A program made the position numbers and the translations under genes. DNA of 41,389 nucleotides from Labilithrix sp. (GTDB lineage: Bacteria > Myxococcota_A > Polyangia > Polyangiales > Polyangiaceae), in assembly GCA_019637175.1 (NCBI GenBank), contig JAHBWD010000072.1, positions 1 through 41,389 on the forward strand, read 5' to 3'. Shown piece by piece: positions 16,488 through 24,455 of the stretch (position 1 is the first letter of the stretch; each line of letters begins with the position of its first letter). The notes beneath the pieces were generated by a model. That model saw only the letters and a list, made by a program, of their open reading frames with translations. It had not been told where the DNA came from and did no database searches.

Positions 16488-17452
16488 CGGAGGTGCTTCT
16501 CGAGCTGGGCGACGTCGTAGCGGATCATCTTCTCGTAGGAGTCGGTCTCGGGACCGCCGCCGACGGGATCGAGGACCCCGAGCGGGATCTTCGCCTCGTC
16601 GGACAGGATCTTGGCCGGCCGCGGATCGAGCTGCGGCTCGCTGAAGAGCGCGGGCACCTCCTTCTTCTTGATCACCGAGAGCACCTTGGCGATGTACTCG
16701 CCCGAGGGCTGCGATCCCGGGTACGGCTCGATGACGGCGATGATGTCGAGCCCGTAGCGCGCCGCGAAGTACTGGAAGCTCCCGTGGAAGGTCACGAAGC
16801 CGCGCGTCTTCAGCGCCTTCGTTCGGCCCTCGACCTCCTTGTCGAGCGCCTCGAGGCTCGCGTCGACCTCCGTCGCGCGCCTGCGGTAGTCGGCCGCATG
16901 CGCGGTGTCGACCTTCGCGAGCTCTTCGCCGATCGCGCGCACGATCGTCCGCGCACGCGCGGGATCGAGCCACACGTGGGGATCGACGGCGCCTTTGCCT
17001 TCGGCGGCGTGATCGTGATCGTGACCGTGATCGTCGTCGTCGTCCTTCTTCCGCGCCTTGTCGGCCTCCTCGTCGCCGACCGGATCGTCCTTGATCTTCA
17101 GCGTGGGGACTTTCTCGCCGACCTTGAGGATCGCGGCCTTCGGCGCGGCGTCGCGCAGCAGCTTCTCCATCCACGGATCGAGGCCGAGGCCCACCATCAC
17201 GCCCAGCTTGGCCTTCGTGACCGTCGCGATCTCCTTGGGCGTCGGATCGAACGAGTGCTCGTTGCGCCCCGGGGGCAAGAGCAGCGCGACGTCGGCATCG
17301 GGCCCCGCGACCCTGCGAACCAGATCGTAGATGGGGAAGATCGAGACGCTCACGTGGGTGCGCGCGTCCTCGCTCGCGCCCTTTCCGCAGCTGGAGCAGC
17401 CGGAGAACGCCGTGAGCGCGATCGAAAGCACGAGGATGAGGAGAGGTCGCAC
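16484..17452 (-). CDS. znuA: Zinc-binding substrate-binding lipoprotein ZnuA
   Basis: 322 residues, cluster A-I metal-binding protein that captures Zn2+ outside the cytoplasmic membrane for an ABC importer. Lipobox FSGC (C19). Likely ligands are H66 (NEHSF), H159 (DPHVWLDP), H223 (FHGSF) and a late acidic residue. An Asp/His-rich loop, DDDDDHGHDHDH (about 137-148), is typical for ZnuA and separates it from Mn binders. GTG 17452 is preceded six bases upstream by TAGCAT, a -10-like box. Only 26 bases separate it from the divergent succinyltransferase gene; I find no obvious Zur palindrome there. Confidence 0.9.
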   Translation of the reverse strand: MRPLLILVLSIALTAFSGCSSCGKGASEDARTHVSVSIFPIYDLVRRVAGPDADVALLLPPGRNEHSFDPTPKEIATVTKAKLGVMVGLGLDPWMEKLLRDAAPKAAILKVGEKVPTLKIKDDPVGDEEADKARKKDDDDDHGHDHDHAAEGKGAVDPHVWLDPARARTIVRAIGEELAKVDTAHAADYRRRATEVDASLEALDKEVEGRTKALKTRGFVTFHGSFQYFAARYGLDIIAVIEPYPGSQPSGEYIAKVLSVIKKKEVPALFSEPQLDPRPAKILSDEAKIPLGVLDPVGGGPETDSYEKMIRYDVAQLEKHLR

Positions 17453-17458
17453 GCAGCC

Positions 17459-17464
17459 ATGCTA
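17459..17464 (-). promoter_or_regulatory. -10-like TAGCAT in front of znuA
   Basis: TAGCAT (minus strand) ends six bases before GTG 17452, in the 26-base divergent intergenic region, with no Shine-Dalgarno. Consistent with a leaderless znuA-znuC transcript. Confidence 0.45.
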
Positions 17465-17478
17465 CAACCGGCCCCGCG

Positions 17479-18552
17479 ATGGAGTCCGCCAAACGCGCCG
17501 AGGTCGTGCCGCGTTACGAGATCCGCGGCTCCATGCTCGAAGACGAGGCGCAGATCCTCGAGATCGCGCGCCACCTGAACACGGTGAACCTGCCCGAAGA
17601 AGAAGAGGGCGTGAAGCAGATCCTCGATCTGTCGCACAAGAGCTTCACCGGCGCGATCAAGGACCCGAAGCGGCGCCAGTACGTCTTCGTCCTGGTCGAC
17701 CGCGAGCGCCAGAAGGTGATCGGCACCTCGATGGTCTTCGCTCAGCTCGGGCGCAAAGACGCGCCGTACATCTACCTCGACGTCATCGAAGAGGAGCGGT
17801 ACTCGCAGACGCTCGACAAGCACTTCGAGCACACGACGCTCAAGATCGGCTACTCGTACAACGGCCCGACGGAGATCGGCGGCCTCGTGCTCCACCCCGA
17901 CTATCGGCGCGTGCCCGAGCGGCTCGGAACGTTCCTCTCCTACGTGCGCTTCTTGTTCATCAAGATGCACCGCGAGTGGTTCCGCGACGAGGTCCTCGCC
18001 GAGCTGCTCCCGCCGCTCGAGAAGGACGGCACGTCGCACCTCTGGGACGCGCTCGGCCGGCACTTCACCGACATGACCTACGCCGAGGCCGACAAGCTCT
18101 CGCGCAAGAACAAGGAGTTCATCCGCGGGCTCTTCCCCGAGGGCGCGTTCTACGCCTCGCTCCTGCCGCAGAACGCCCAAGACGTGATCGGCAAGGTCGG
18201 CGCGCAGACGCGCGGCGTCGAGAAGCTCCTCCGGCGGATCGGGTTTCGCTACGCCGAGCGTGTCGACCCCTTCGACGGCGGGCCGCATTTCACGGCGATG
18301 ACCGACGAGATCACGCTCGTCACGAACACGCAGCGGGTGAAGATCGCGGAGCTCGCTGCGCCGAAGGGCGACGAGGCGAGCGCGAAGAAGCGCGCGGTGG
18401 TCGCCGTCGAGTCGGCCGAGGCGCCGTTCTTCCGCGCGGTGCTCGCCGCCTACGAGCCGCGTCCCAAGGACGCATGCGCGATCGGCGCGCCCGCGGCGCG
18501 CGCGCTCGGCCTCGAGGCGGGCTCCGAGGCCTGGGTTCTGCCGCTCGAGTGA
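17479..18552 (+). CDS. astA: Arginine N-succinyltransferase (AstA family)
   Basis: 357 residues, full length for the family. AstA transfers succinyl from succinyl-CoA to arginine (first step of the AST route of arginine breakdown); it has a GNAT-like fold and acts in the cytoplasm. Recognisable segments: YVFVLVD near 70, GLVLHPDYRR (normally LFLDPDWR), LWDALGRHF near 190, QDVIGKVGAQTRG and GFRYAERVDPFDGGP near 250. No other ast genes are nearby, so its pathway role here is uncertain; ornithine or other basic substrates are possible. ATG 17479 follows the znuA divergent gap. The alpha/beta hydrolase starts 16 bases downstream. Confidence 0.87.
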   Translation: MESAKRAEVVPRYEIRGSMLEDEAQILEIARHLNTVNLPEEEEGVKQILDLSHKSFTGAIKDPKRRQYVFVLVDRERQKVIGTSMVFAQLGRKDAPYIYLDVIEEERYSQTLDKHFEHTTLKIGYSYNGPTEIGGLVLHPDYRRVPERLGTFLSYVRFLFIKMHREWFRDEVLAELLPPLEKDGTSHLWDALGRHFTDMTYAEADKLSRKNKEFIRGLFPEGAFYASLLPQNAQDVIGKVGAQTRGVEKLLRRIGFRYAERVDPFDGGPHFTAMTDEITLVTNTQRVKIAELAAPKGDEASAKKRAVVAVESAEAPFFRAVLAAYEPRPKDACAIGAPAARALGLEAGSEAWVLPLE

Positions 18553-18558
18553 TAGACT
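18553..18558 (+). promoter_or_regulatory. -10-like TAGACT just after the astA stop
   Basis: TAGACT ends 10 bases before ATG 18569 and directly follows the astA stop codon. The hydrolase may have its own start of transcription with a leader of only a few bases. Confidence 0.35.
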
Positions 18559-18568
18559 GCGCCGACCG

Positions 18569-19531
18569 ATGAGGCCCGCGCGATCGCGTCGAGACGAAGG
18601 AACGAACGGGCGCCGTCGGCGCGCGGCGAAGAGCGAGCCGCGCGCTTCGTTCGAAGAGCTCGAGATCCACACGAGCGACGGCGTCGCCCTCCGCGCGGTC
18701 GTCGACGATCCGCCCGAAGGCGCGCGCTTCGCGGGCACGTGCGTGCTCGCGCACGCGATGTTCGCGCGCAAGACCGAGTTCGGCCGGCGCGATCGCCACG
18801 GCCTCGCGCAGGCGTACGCGAAAGAGGGATGGCGCACGATCGCGTTCGACTTCCGCGGCCACGGCGACAGCACGCTCCCACCGGGCGCGCCCGATTGGGG
18901 CTACGACGACCTCGTGCGCCTCGATCTGCCCGCGGTCGTCGCGTGCGCGCGCGCGCGGAGCGAAGGCAAGCCCGTCGTCGTCGTGGGGCACTCGCTCGGC
19001 GGCCACGTCGCGCTCGCCTCCCAAGGGATCGGCGCGACGAGCGCCGACGGCATCGTCGCGATCGCGGCGAACGTGTGGCTCCGCGAGCTCGAGCCCTCGC
19101 GCCTGCGCTGGATCGCCAAGCGAGGCGTCGCGCGCGCGATGCTCGAGACGATCGCGCGCGTCGGCGCGCTCCCCGCGCGCAAGCTCCGGATGGGGAGCGA
19201 CGACGCGAGCGCGCGCTACGTCCGCGACTTGCTGCGCACCGTGACCGAAGGCGCGTGGCGCAGCGCCGACGGACGAGACGACTACCTCGCGTCGCTCGCG
19301 CGCGTCACCGTGCCGGTGTGCGCCGTGGCGAGCACCGGCGATCGGCTCATGTGTCACCCGGCGTCCGCCGCGTCGCTCGCGCGCCTCTGCCGCGGGCCCG
19401 TCGAGGTGATCCGCGTGAGCCGCGCCGACGACGGATCGCCCGCGCCCGGTCACATGGAGCTCGTCACGACCGAGCGCGCGCGCGCGCGTCTGCTCGCGGC
19501 GCTCGGGTGGGTCGAAGCGCGCTGCGCTTGA
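18569..19531 (+). CDS. Alpha/beta hydrolase
   Basis: 320 residues, cytoplasmic serine hydrolase fold. A basic N-terminus of about 25 residues (RRDEGTNGRRRR) comes before the first strand. Catalytic set by position: nucleophile in GHSLGG (S142), acid probably D258 (STGDRL), base H295 (PGHMEL). DFRGHGDST near 94-102 is the usual oxyanion/cap-side segment. It is like the YheT/lysophospholipase-type hydrolases; the substrate cannot be told. It lies 16 bases after astA and 27 bases before the metalloprotease gene, but short -10-like boxes precede both it and the next gene, so the three may be separately transcribed. Confidence 0.87.
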   Translation: MRPARSRRDEGTNGRRRRAAKSEPRASFEELEIHTSDGVALRAVVDDPPEGARFAGTCVLAHAMFARKTEFGRRDRHGLAQAYAKEGWRTIAFDFRGHGDSTLPPGAPDWGYDDLVRLDLPAVVACARARSEGKPVVVVGHSLGGHVALASQGIGATSADGIVAIAANVWLRELEPSRLRWIAKRGVARAMLETIARVGALPARKLRMGSDDASARYVRDLLRTVTEGAWRSADGRDDYLASLARVTVPVCAVASTGDRLMCHPASAASLARLCRGPVEVIRVSRADDGSPAPGHMELVTTERARARLLAALGWVEARCA

Positions 19532-19544
19532 CGGCGAGGCGCGC

Positions 19545-19550
19545 TACGAT
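19545..19550 (+). promoter_or_regulatory. -10-like TACGAT
   Basis: TACGAT ends 8 bases before ATG 19559, with only CG-rich bases between and no Shine-Dalgarno. Confidence 0.4.
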
Positions 19551-19558
19551 CGCGCCGG

Positions 19559-20467
19559 ATGGGCAAGAAGCGGATCTTCTCCTTCCTGCCGATCGCCGCG
19601 CTGATCGGCGCGTGCAGCAGCGCCGACTCCGATCCCCCCTCGCCCGGCGGCGACGGGGGAGGCGGGCCTCCGGTCGAAGCGGGCCCGAGCGGAGACGGCG
19701 GCGTCCCTGCGCTCGACGCGGGGCCCACCGATCCGGTCTCGTTCAAGATCCAGATCGACTACCGCTACGACACGGCGGGCTTCTTCTCCGATCCCGTGCG
19801 CCGCCAAGCGCTCGAGGGCGCGTGTCGGATCTGGGGCCGCCTCGTGAAGAGCACGTTCGCCAACGTGCCCGCGGGCACGTTCATCCGCGTGCGCGATCCG
19901 CAGAAGCCGAACGAGCCCGCGCTCTCGCTCGACATCGACTACGAGATCGACGATCTCGTGATCTTCGTCGGCTCGGCGGAGCTCCCCGCGGGCCAGACGG
20001 GGATCGCGTCGCCGACGGCGGGCCTCTCGGGCGTGACCGACGACACGCTGCGGGCGTCGCTCCAGGCGCGCTTCGACGGCCCCGTCTTCCAGCCGTGGAC
20101 CGGATGGGTCGCCTTCGACGCGACGACCCCGTTCCATTTCGATCCCGTCCCCGAGCTCGGCGACGCGGTGCCCGCGGGCACGGTCGACTTCGTCTCCGTG
20201 GCGCTTCACGAGATCGGGCACGTGCTCGGCTTCGCGACGTCCGACGCGTTCAAGGGACAGATCGCGAACGGCGCCTTCACCGGTCCGAAGACCCAATCGC
20301 GTCACGGCGGCCCCTTGGCGCTCACGCCCGATCTCGGGCACGTGCCGAACGAGACGATGTCCGGCGGGCGCCGCCTCTTGATGGATCAGTCCGACGCGGC
20401 GGGCACGCGCTACCTGCCGACGCCGCTCGACCTCGCCGTGTTCGAGGATCTCGGCTTCGTCTTCTGA
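19559..20467 (+). CDS. Metzincin-like zinc metalloprotease lipoprotein
   Basis: 302 residues. Lipobox IGAC (C19) and an Asp/Gly/Pro-rich linker to about residue 60. The zinc motif HEIGHVLGF is at 217-225 (H217, E218, H221). The position where matrixins or astacins carry the third His holds Thr instead. A candidate third ligand is H261 in LGHVPNETM, 14 residues before a Met-turn-like LLMDQ (M275). That spacing recalls leishmanolysin-type (M8) metzincins, where an insert separates the two. Gly-rich text near 260-270 supports a loop there. It probably acts on extracellular protein; the substrate is unknown. Start chosen at the only nearby ATG. Confidence 0.83.
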   Translation: MGKKRIFSFLPIAALIGACSSADSDPPSPGGDGGGGPPVEAGPSGDGGVPALDAGPTDPVSFKIQIDYRYDTAGFFSDPVRRQALEGACRIWGRLVKSTFANVPAGTFIRVRDPQKPNEPALSLDIDYEIDDLVIFVGSAELPAGQTGIASPTAGLSGVTDDTLRASLQARFDGPVFQPWTGWVAFDATTPFHFDPVPELGDAVPAGTVDFVSVALHEIGHVLGFATSDAFKGQIANGAFTGPKTQSRHGGPLALTPDLGHVPNETMSGGRRLLMDQSDAAGTRYLPTPLDLAVFEDLGFVF

Positions 20468-20492
20468 AGGATCGACCGCGTCTCTTTCGGGT

Positions 20493-20509
20493 ATTTTACG
20501 TTGTAAAAT
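20493..20509. promoter_or_regulatory. Operator-like palindrome overlapping a -10-like TAAAAT
   Basis: ATTTTAC-GTT-GTAAAAT: perfect 7-bp arms around a 3-base centre, in an AT-rich patch that stands out against the GC-rich surroundings. TAAAAT (20504-20509) is a good -10 element ending 9 bases before GTG 20519. A dimeric repressor on the palindrome would block the promoter. The shape resembles TetR-family operators; no regulator gene is adjacent. Confidence 0.6.
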
Positions 20510-20518
20510 GAAGCGGCC

Positions 20519-22477
20519 GTGCTACCCCGGCTCGCCATGAGAACCCGCGCCTTGATGGTCCTCGGCTTCGTCGTGTGCGCGTCCTGCGGCGAGAGCAGCG
20601 GTGAGCGCGAAGCGCCGGCCGTCGGCGACGCGGCGTGCGACAACCTCGACGAGTCGGCGTGCATCTTCCCGTTCCCGTCCGACTTCTTCCGCCGCGCGGG
20701 CGGTCCTTTCGGTCAGGCGTTCCACCTCGACTTCGGGGCCGCGTTGCCGGCGAACGATCTCTCGGGCGAGCGAATGGACCCGGAAGCGTTCAAGGTCCAC
20801 GACGGCTACCCGGTCGTCCCCGCGATCACGTTCACGCTCGAGGGCGCTTCGCTCGCGGGCGCGCCCGCCCTCGAGGACATCGGCGCGTCGGTTCGCCCGG
20901 AGAGCCGCATCCAGATCGTCGACGCGGAGAGCGGCGAGCGCATGCCTCACTGGGCCGAGCTCGACTACCTCGCCGAAGACGCGGGCAAGCGCATCGTTCA
21001 ACTGCGCGTCGCCGACGCGCTCCGTCACGATCGCCGCTACGTCGTCATCGTGCGCGGGCTCGTCGACGACGCGGGCAAGCCGGTGGCCGCCGGCCGCGGC
21101 TTCACGGCGCTGCGCGACGCGGCGAGCACGCCCCTCGCCGGGATCGACGAGCGCCGCGCGCACTTCGAAGAGAAGGTCTTTCCCGTGATCGAGCGCGCCG
21201 GGGTTCCGCGCGCCGAGGTGCAGCTCGCGTGGGACTTCACGACCACGAGCGAGAAAGGATCGATCGGGCGCCTGCTCGCGATGCGCGATCGCCTCTACGA
21301 CGCCGTCGGCGACGAGGGGCCGGCGTACGCCGTCGATCGGGTCGTGACCGATCCCGACGGGCCCACGGGCACGATCGCGCGGATCATCGAGGCGACGGCG
21401 CAGGTTCCGAGCTTCATGCTCCCGCCGGAGATCCTCCGCGCGCGGCGCCTGCGCCTCGACGCGGGCGGGCTGCCGGCGGTCGAGGGCTTCGAGAGCGTGA
21501 AGTTCCGCGTGCAGGTGCCGCGCGTCGCGCTCGACCCGTCGCGCGCGGGCAAGGTCGCCGTGATGCAGTACGGCCACGGCTTCCTCGGGAGCGACGAGGA
21601 GGCGAACAACGGCTGGCTGCGCGAGTGGGCGAACCGTCACGGCTTCTTGATCCTGTCGTGCGACATGCAGGGCATGAACACGCCCGCGGGCGCGCTCTGG
21701 TTCGCGCGCCTGCCCGAAGACGCGACGACGATGGCGCACATCGCCGAGGAGCCGCTCCAGGGCATCATCAATCACCTCGCGCTCCAGCGCCTGATGAAGG
21801 GGCGCTTCCTCGCCGATCCGAACGTGCAGCGCGCTGGCGAGCCGCTCTACGATCCCGCGCGGCTCTACTATCACGGCAACTCGCAGGGCGGCACGATGGG
21901 CAACCTCGTCGTGCTGCCGTCGCGCGACGTGACGCGCGCGATCCTCGGCGTACCCGGCGTCTCGATCGGCTTCATCCTCGCGCGCGCCTCGCAGTGGGAG
22001 GAGATGTCGCCGGCGCTGAGCCGCAACTACGGCGACCCGTTCGCGTTCGCCGCGGTGCAGAGCCTGGTGCAGGTCGGCTGGGACAAAACCGACGCGATCA
22101 ACTTCGCGCCGCTCTGGGCGACCTTGCCCGACACGCCGCCGAAGCAGGTCCTCTTGCAGACGGGCCTCGAAGACTCGCAAGTGAACAACGACGTCACGCG
22201 CCTGCTCGCGCGCCTCTATCGCGCGAAGCTCGTCGCGCCCGCGCCGCGCGAGATCTTCGGCCTCGAGGCCGCCGCGTCCCCGATCGTGGGCGCGAACGCG
22301 TACCAGGAGATCGACTTCGCCGTCGCGCCCCGCACGCGCACGAACCGCCCTGCTTCGAAGGAGACCGACACGCACGGCAAGCCGCGCAAGCTCACGCGCA
22401 TGCAGGACCAGGGCTGGCAGTTCCTCGAGACCGGCGAGATCCACGCCGTCTGCGACGGCGTCTGCGATCCCGACTGA
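20519..22477 (+). CDS. Lipoprotein with alpha/beta-hydrolase (esterase/lipase-like) domain
   Basis: 652 residues. Lipobox-like CASC (C23). The N-terminal region (about 45-330) has Ig-like/Big-type text (PSDFF, AITFTLEGASL, SRIQIVD, YVVIVRGLVDDAG). The C-terminal half is an alpha/beta hydrolase: YGHGFLG at 351-357 (oxyanion region), nucleophile in GNSQGG (S455), probable acid in GLEDSQ, and a late His in GEIHAVC (H642). It is likely a surface esterase or lipase of a deltaproteobacterial type with no assigned substrate. GTG 20519 fits the -10-like box at the expected short distance; ATG 20537 is an alternative six codons later. The palindrome upstream suggests repressor control. Four Cys near the ends may form disulfides. 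Confidence 0.8.
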   Translation: MLPRLAMRTRALMVLGFVVCASCGESSGEREAPAVGDAACDNLDESACIFPFPSDFFRRAGGPFGQAFHLDFGAALPANDLSGERMDPEAFKVHDGYPVVPAITFTLEGASLAGAPALEDIGASVRPESRIQIVDAESGERMPHWAELDYLAEDAGKRIVQLRVADALRHDRRYVVIVRGLVDDAGKPVAAGRGFTALRDAASTPLAGIDERRAHFEEKVFPVIERAGVPRAEVQLAWDFTTTSEKGSIGRLLAMRDRLYDAVGDEGPAYAVDRVVTDPDGPTGTIARIIEATAQVPSFMLPPEILRARRLRLDAGGLPAVEGFESVKFRVQVPRVALDPSRAGKVAVMQYGHGFLGSDEEANNGWLREWANRHGFLILSCDMQGMNTPAGALWFARLPEDATTMAHIAEEPLQGIINHLALQRLMKGRFLADPNVQRAGEPLYDPARLYYHGNSQGGTMGNLVVLPSRDVTRAILGVPGVSIGFILARASQWEEMSPALSRNYGDPFAFAAVQSLVQVGWDKTDAINFAPLWATLPDTPPKQVLLQTGLEDSQVNNDVTRLLARLYRAKLVAPAPREIFGLEAAASPIVGANAYQEIDFAVAPRTRTNRPASKETDTHGKPRKLTRMQDQGWQFLETGEIHAVCDGVCDPD

Positions 22478-22493
22478 GAGAGGGCTCCCGTCA

Positions 22494-22523
22494 GCGCGAA
22501 CGCGCTCCACGAAAAATTCGCGC
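22494..22523. terminator. Hairpin between convergent genes, possible terminator
   Basis: GCGCGAA (22494-22500) pairs with TTCGCGC (22517-22523), loop 16. A wider AGAGAGG/CCTCTCT pair (22477-22483, 22531-22537) encloses it. There is no U-tract on either strand, so intrinsic termination is uncertain. It is the only convergent junction here with room for such a structure. Confidence 0.35.
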
Positions 22524-22540
22524 CTCAGCGCCTCTCTTTC

Positions 22541-23260
22541 CTAACTCTCTCGACCGTGGAGAGGCAGGGCGGCGCCGGTGACGTCGCGCGCGTCGTCGGA
22601 GAGGAGGAAGGCGATGACCGCGGAGGCGGAGTCGAGCGAGACCCATCGGGAATGATCCGCGTCGGGCATCGCCGCGCGGTTGGCGGGCGTGTCGAGCGTG
22701 CTCGGCAGGACGGCGTTGATGCGGACGCCGTCGTCGATGACCTCCTTGGCGACGGCTTGCGCCATCGTCACCACGGCCGACTTCGAGGCCGCGTAGGCGG
22801 CGGCGCCCGCGCTCGTCCACGGTCGCGTGACGGCGCGCGAGCCGATGACGACGACGCTGCCGCGTTTGTCCTGCACCATCGCGGGCAAGAGCGCGCGGAG
22901 CGCGCGGTAGGTCGTGTCGACGTTCTTCTTCATCATGCTCTCGTACACGTCGTCGCTGCGGGCGGCGTGAAGCGGGGCGCCGCCCTCCCAGCCGCCGGCG
23001 ACGAGCGCGGCGTGCGAGGGGCTCGCGCCGAACGCGCGCGAGACCGTCGCGAGCGCCGCGGCCCACGTCTCGGCGCGCGTGAAGTCGCCCGCGTGGCTCG
23101 TCGCACGATCGCTCCCGAGATCGGCGACGATCCTCGCGAGGCGATCCTCGGCGGTGTCGAAGAGCGCGACGCGGTAGCCGCGTGGGGCGAGGTACGCGGC
23201 GAGCGCGCTGCCGAGCGCGCCGGCGCCGCCGGTGATCGCGACGATCCGGTCGGTGGTCAT
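22541..23260 (-). CDS. Short-chain dehydrogenase/reductase (SDR)
   Basis: 239 residues, classical SDR size. Cofactor motif GGAGALG near residue 12 (TGxxxGxG variant), KKNVDTTY (the Asn of the structural NAG/N-type site), VVIGSRAV with the catalytic Ser region, YAASK (catalytic Tyr and Lys), and NAVLPSTLDTPANR as the usual post-active-site loop. It reduces or oxidises a carbonyl/alcohol with NAD(P); the substrate is unknown. The first strand ends with Asp (ALFDTAED), which hints at NAD over NADP. ATG 23260 is chosen over GTG 23266 because TACGAT lies six bases before it. It is 19 bases downstream of the lipoprotein gene of the kinase module. Confidence 0.9.
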   Translation of the reverse strand: MTTDRIVAITGGAGALGSALAAYLAPRGYRVALFDTAEDRLARIVADLGSDRATSHAGDFTRAETWAAALATVSRAFGASPSHAALVAGGWEGGAPLHAARSDDVYESMMKKNVDTTYRALRALLPAMVQDKRGSVVVIGSRAVTRPWTSAGAAAYAASKSAVVTMAQAVAKEVIDDGVRINAVLPSTLDTPANRAAMPDADHSRWVSLDSASAVIAFLLSDDARDVTGAALPLHGRES

Positions 23261-23266
23261 GCGCAC

Positions 23267-23272
23267 ATCGTA
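23267..23272 (-). promoter_or_regulatory. -10-like TACGAT in front of the SDR gene
   Basis: TACGAT (minus strand) ends six bases before ATG 23260; no Shine-Dalgarno. It suggests a leaderless start for the SDR gene just after the stop of the upstream gene. Confidence 0.45.
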
Positions 23273-23279
23273 GGCGCGA

Positions 23280-24455
23280 TCAGTTCTTACGTCTGACGAT
23301 CTGATACTTGCCGGTGCTGCCGCCGTCGGCGAGCTCTTCGCGCGACCAGTAGACGCCGCCGCTCGCCGTGGCGAGGCCGGCGACGCCGCGCTGACCGCCG
23401 GCGAGCTTCTGCTGCGCCGTCGCGAAGCCGCGATCGATGCTCCAGATCCCGAAGGTGCCTCCGACCTCCGCGAGGAGCCAGTAGATGCGCGTCGCGTCGC
23501 CGGCGATCACGATGGGCTCGCTCGCGAGGTTGATCTGTTGTGGGGTGGCGCCGCTCGTGACGCGCCGGATGAAGCCGCCGCCGCTCGCGTAGCGCCCGCC
23601 CCAGTAGACGACGCCGGTCGAGCCCCAGTCGCCGATCTCGCCGCCGATCGCGGTGGCGACGCCACCGTCGGCCGTGTCGATGCGGAAGGTCGCCCCCGAT
23701 CGGCGGAGCACCGCCTCCGGCCCGACCCAGACCGCGTGCTTCTCGAGACCGCGGATGCCGATCACGGCGGTGTCGTTCGGGCAGTTGACGTCGACGATGG
23801 ACTGCGCGCAATCGACGCCGAGCGACGTGCACGTGTAACAAGCGCCCGCGGCGGACCAGAAGAGCGAGTTCATCCCCAGCGCCGAGCCCGGGAGCAAACC
23901 CGCGTAGTGGACCGACTCGACGTCGTAGGCGGCGGCCGTCACGCGATACGACGCGCCGCCGTCGGCGGGCGCGAAGCGGAGGCTCTCCGTTCCGGTGAAC
24001 GCGACGACCACCCCCTGCGGGGCGCCGGTGAGCTTCTTCGGCAGCGGAGGCGAGGGCGCTCCCGTCTCGTGGATCTTCATCGCCGCGCGCTGCGCCGTCG
24101 CGATCGCGTATCGCGTCACGCCGACGGTCATCCAGTAGAGCTCCTGGCCGTTCGGCGACGAAGCGAGCGCGCGCACCTCGTCGAGATCGCCCACGACGGG
24201 GCACACGCCGTCGGGATCGGGCGTCGTCGGGCACCCGAGATCGGCGTCTGCGTCGGCGTCGGCGTCGACCGTCGCGTCGGTCTCTCCCCCATCGACCTCC
24301 GCCTCGCGCGCGCCGTCGACCGACGTGTCCGGAGCGCCCGTCTCGGCCGAGGGCTCGACGAAGACCGGCTCTTCGTTTCCGAGGATCGCGTTGCACGCCG
24401 CGAGCGCGACCGCGAAGAGCGCCGTCGCGGCGAGCCATCGTCGTCGCTTCACCAT
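23280..24455 (-). CDS. Lipoprotein of kinase module A (beta-propeller-like)
   Basis: 391 residues. Lipobox LAAC (C21) followed by NAILGNEEP, a Cys-distal motif I associate with Polyangiales lipoproteins. An Asp/Ala-rich linker contains repeated DA pairs. The body has recurring short strands with a YW or VYW pattern (LYWMTVG, SLFWSAAG, VVYWGGRY, IYWLLAE, VYWSREE) at roughly even spacing, typical of a DUF5050-like beta-propeller. It overlaps the TPR/PEGA-like gene by seven bases (24449-24455), so the two are coupled. As third gene of the kinase operon it may be the surface ligand-sensing partner; that is inference. The function is otherwise unknown. Confidence 0.8.
   Translation of the reverse strand: MVKRRRWLAATALFAVALAACNAILGNEEPVFVEPSAETGAPDTSVDGAREAEVDGGETDATVDADADADADLGCPTTPDPDGVCPVVGDLDEVRALASSPNGQELYWMTVGVTRYAIATAQRAAMKIHETGAPSPPLPKKLTGAPQGVVVAFTGTESLRFAPADGGASYRVTAAAYDVESVHYAGLLPGSALGMNSLFWSAAGACYTCTSLGVDCAQSIVDVNCPNDTAVIGIRGLEKHAVWVGPEAVLRRSGATFRIDTADGGVATAIGGEIGDWGSTGVVYWGGRYASGGGFIRRVTSGATPQQINLASEPIVIAGDATRIYWLLAEVGGTFGIWSIDRGFATAQQKLAGGQRGVAGLATASGGVYWSREELADGGSTGKYQIVRRKN

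Noticed and set aside
17453..17478. Zur box in front of znuA
   Set aside because: The 26-base gap shows no dyad; regulation may lie inside the coding starts, but I cannot support a site.
24240..24275. GCGTCG triplet-like repeat considered as a DNA repeat element
   Set aside because: It simply encodes the Asp-Ala linker of the lipoprotein at 23280-24455.
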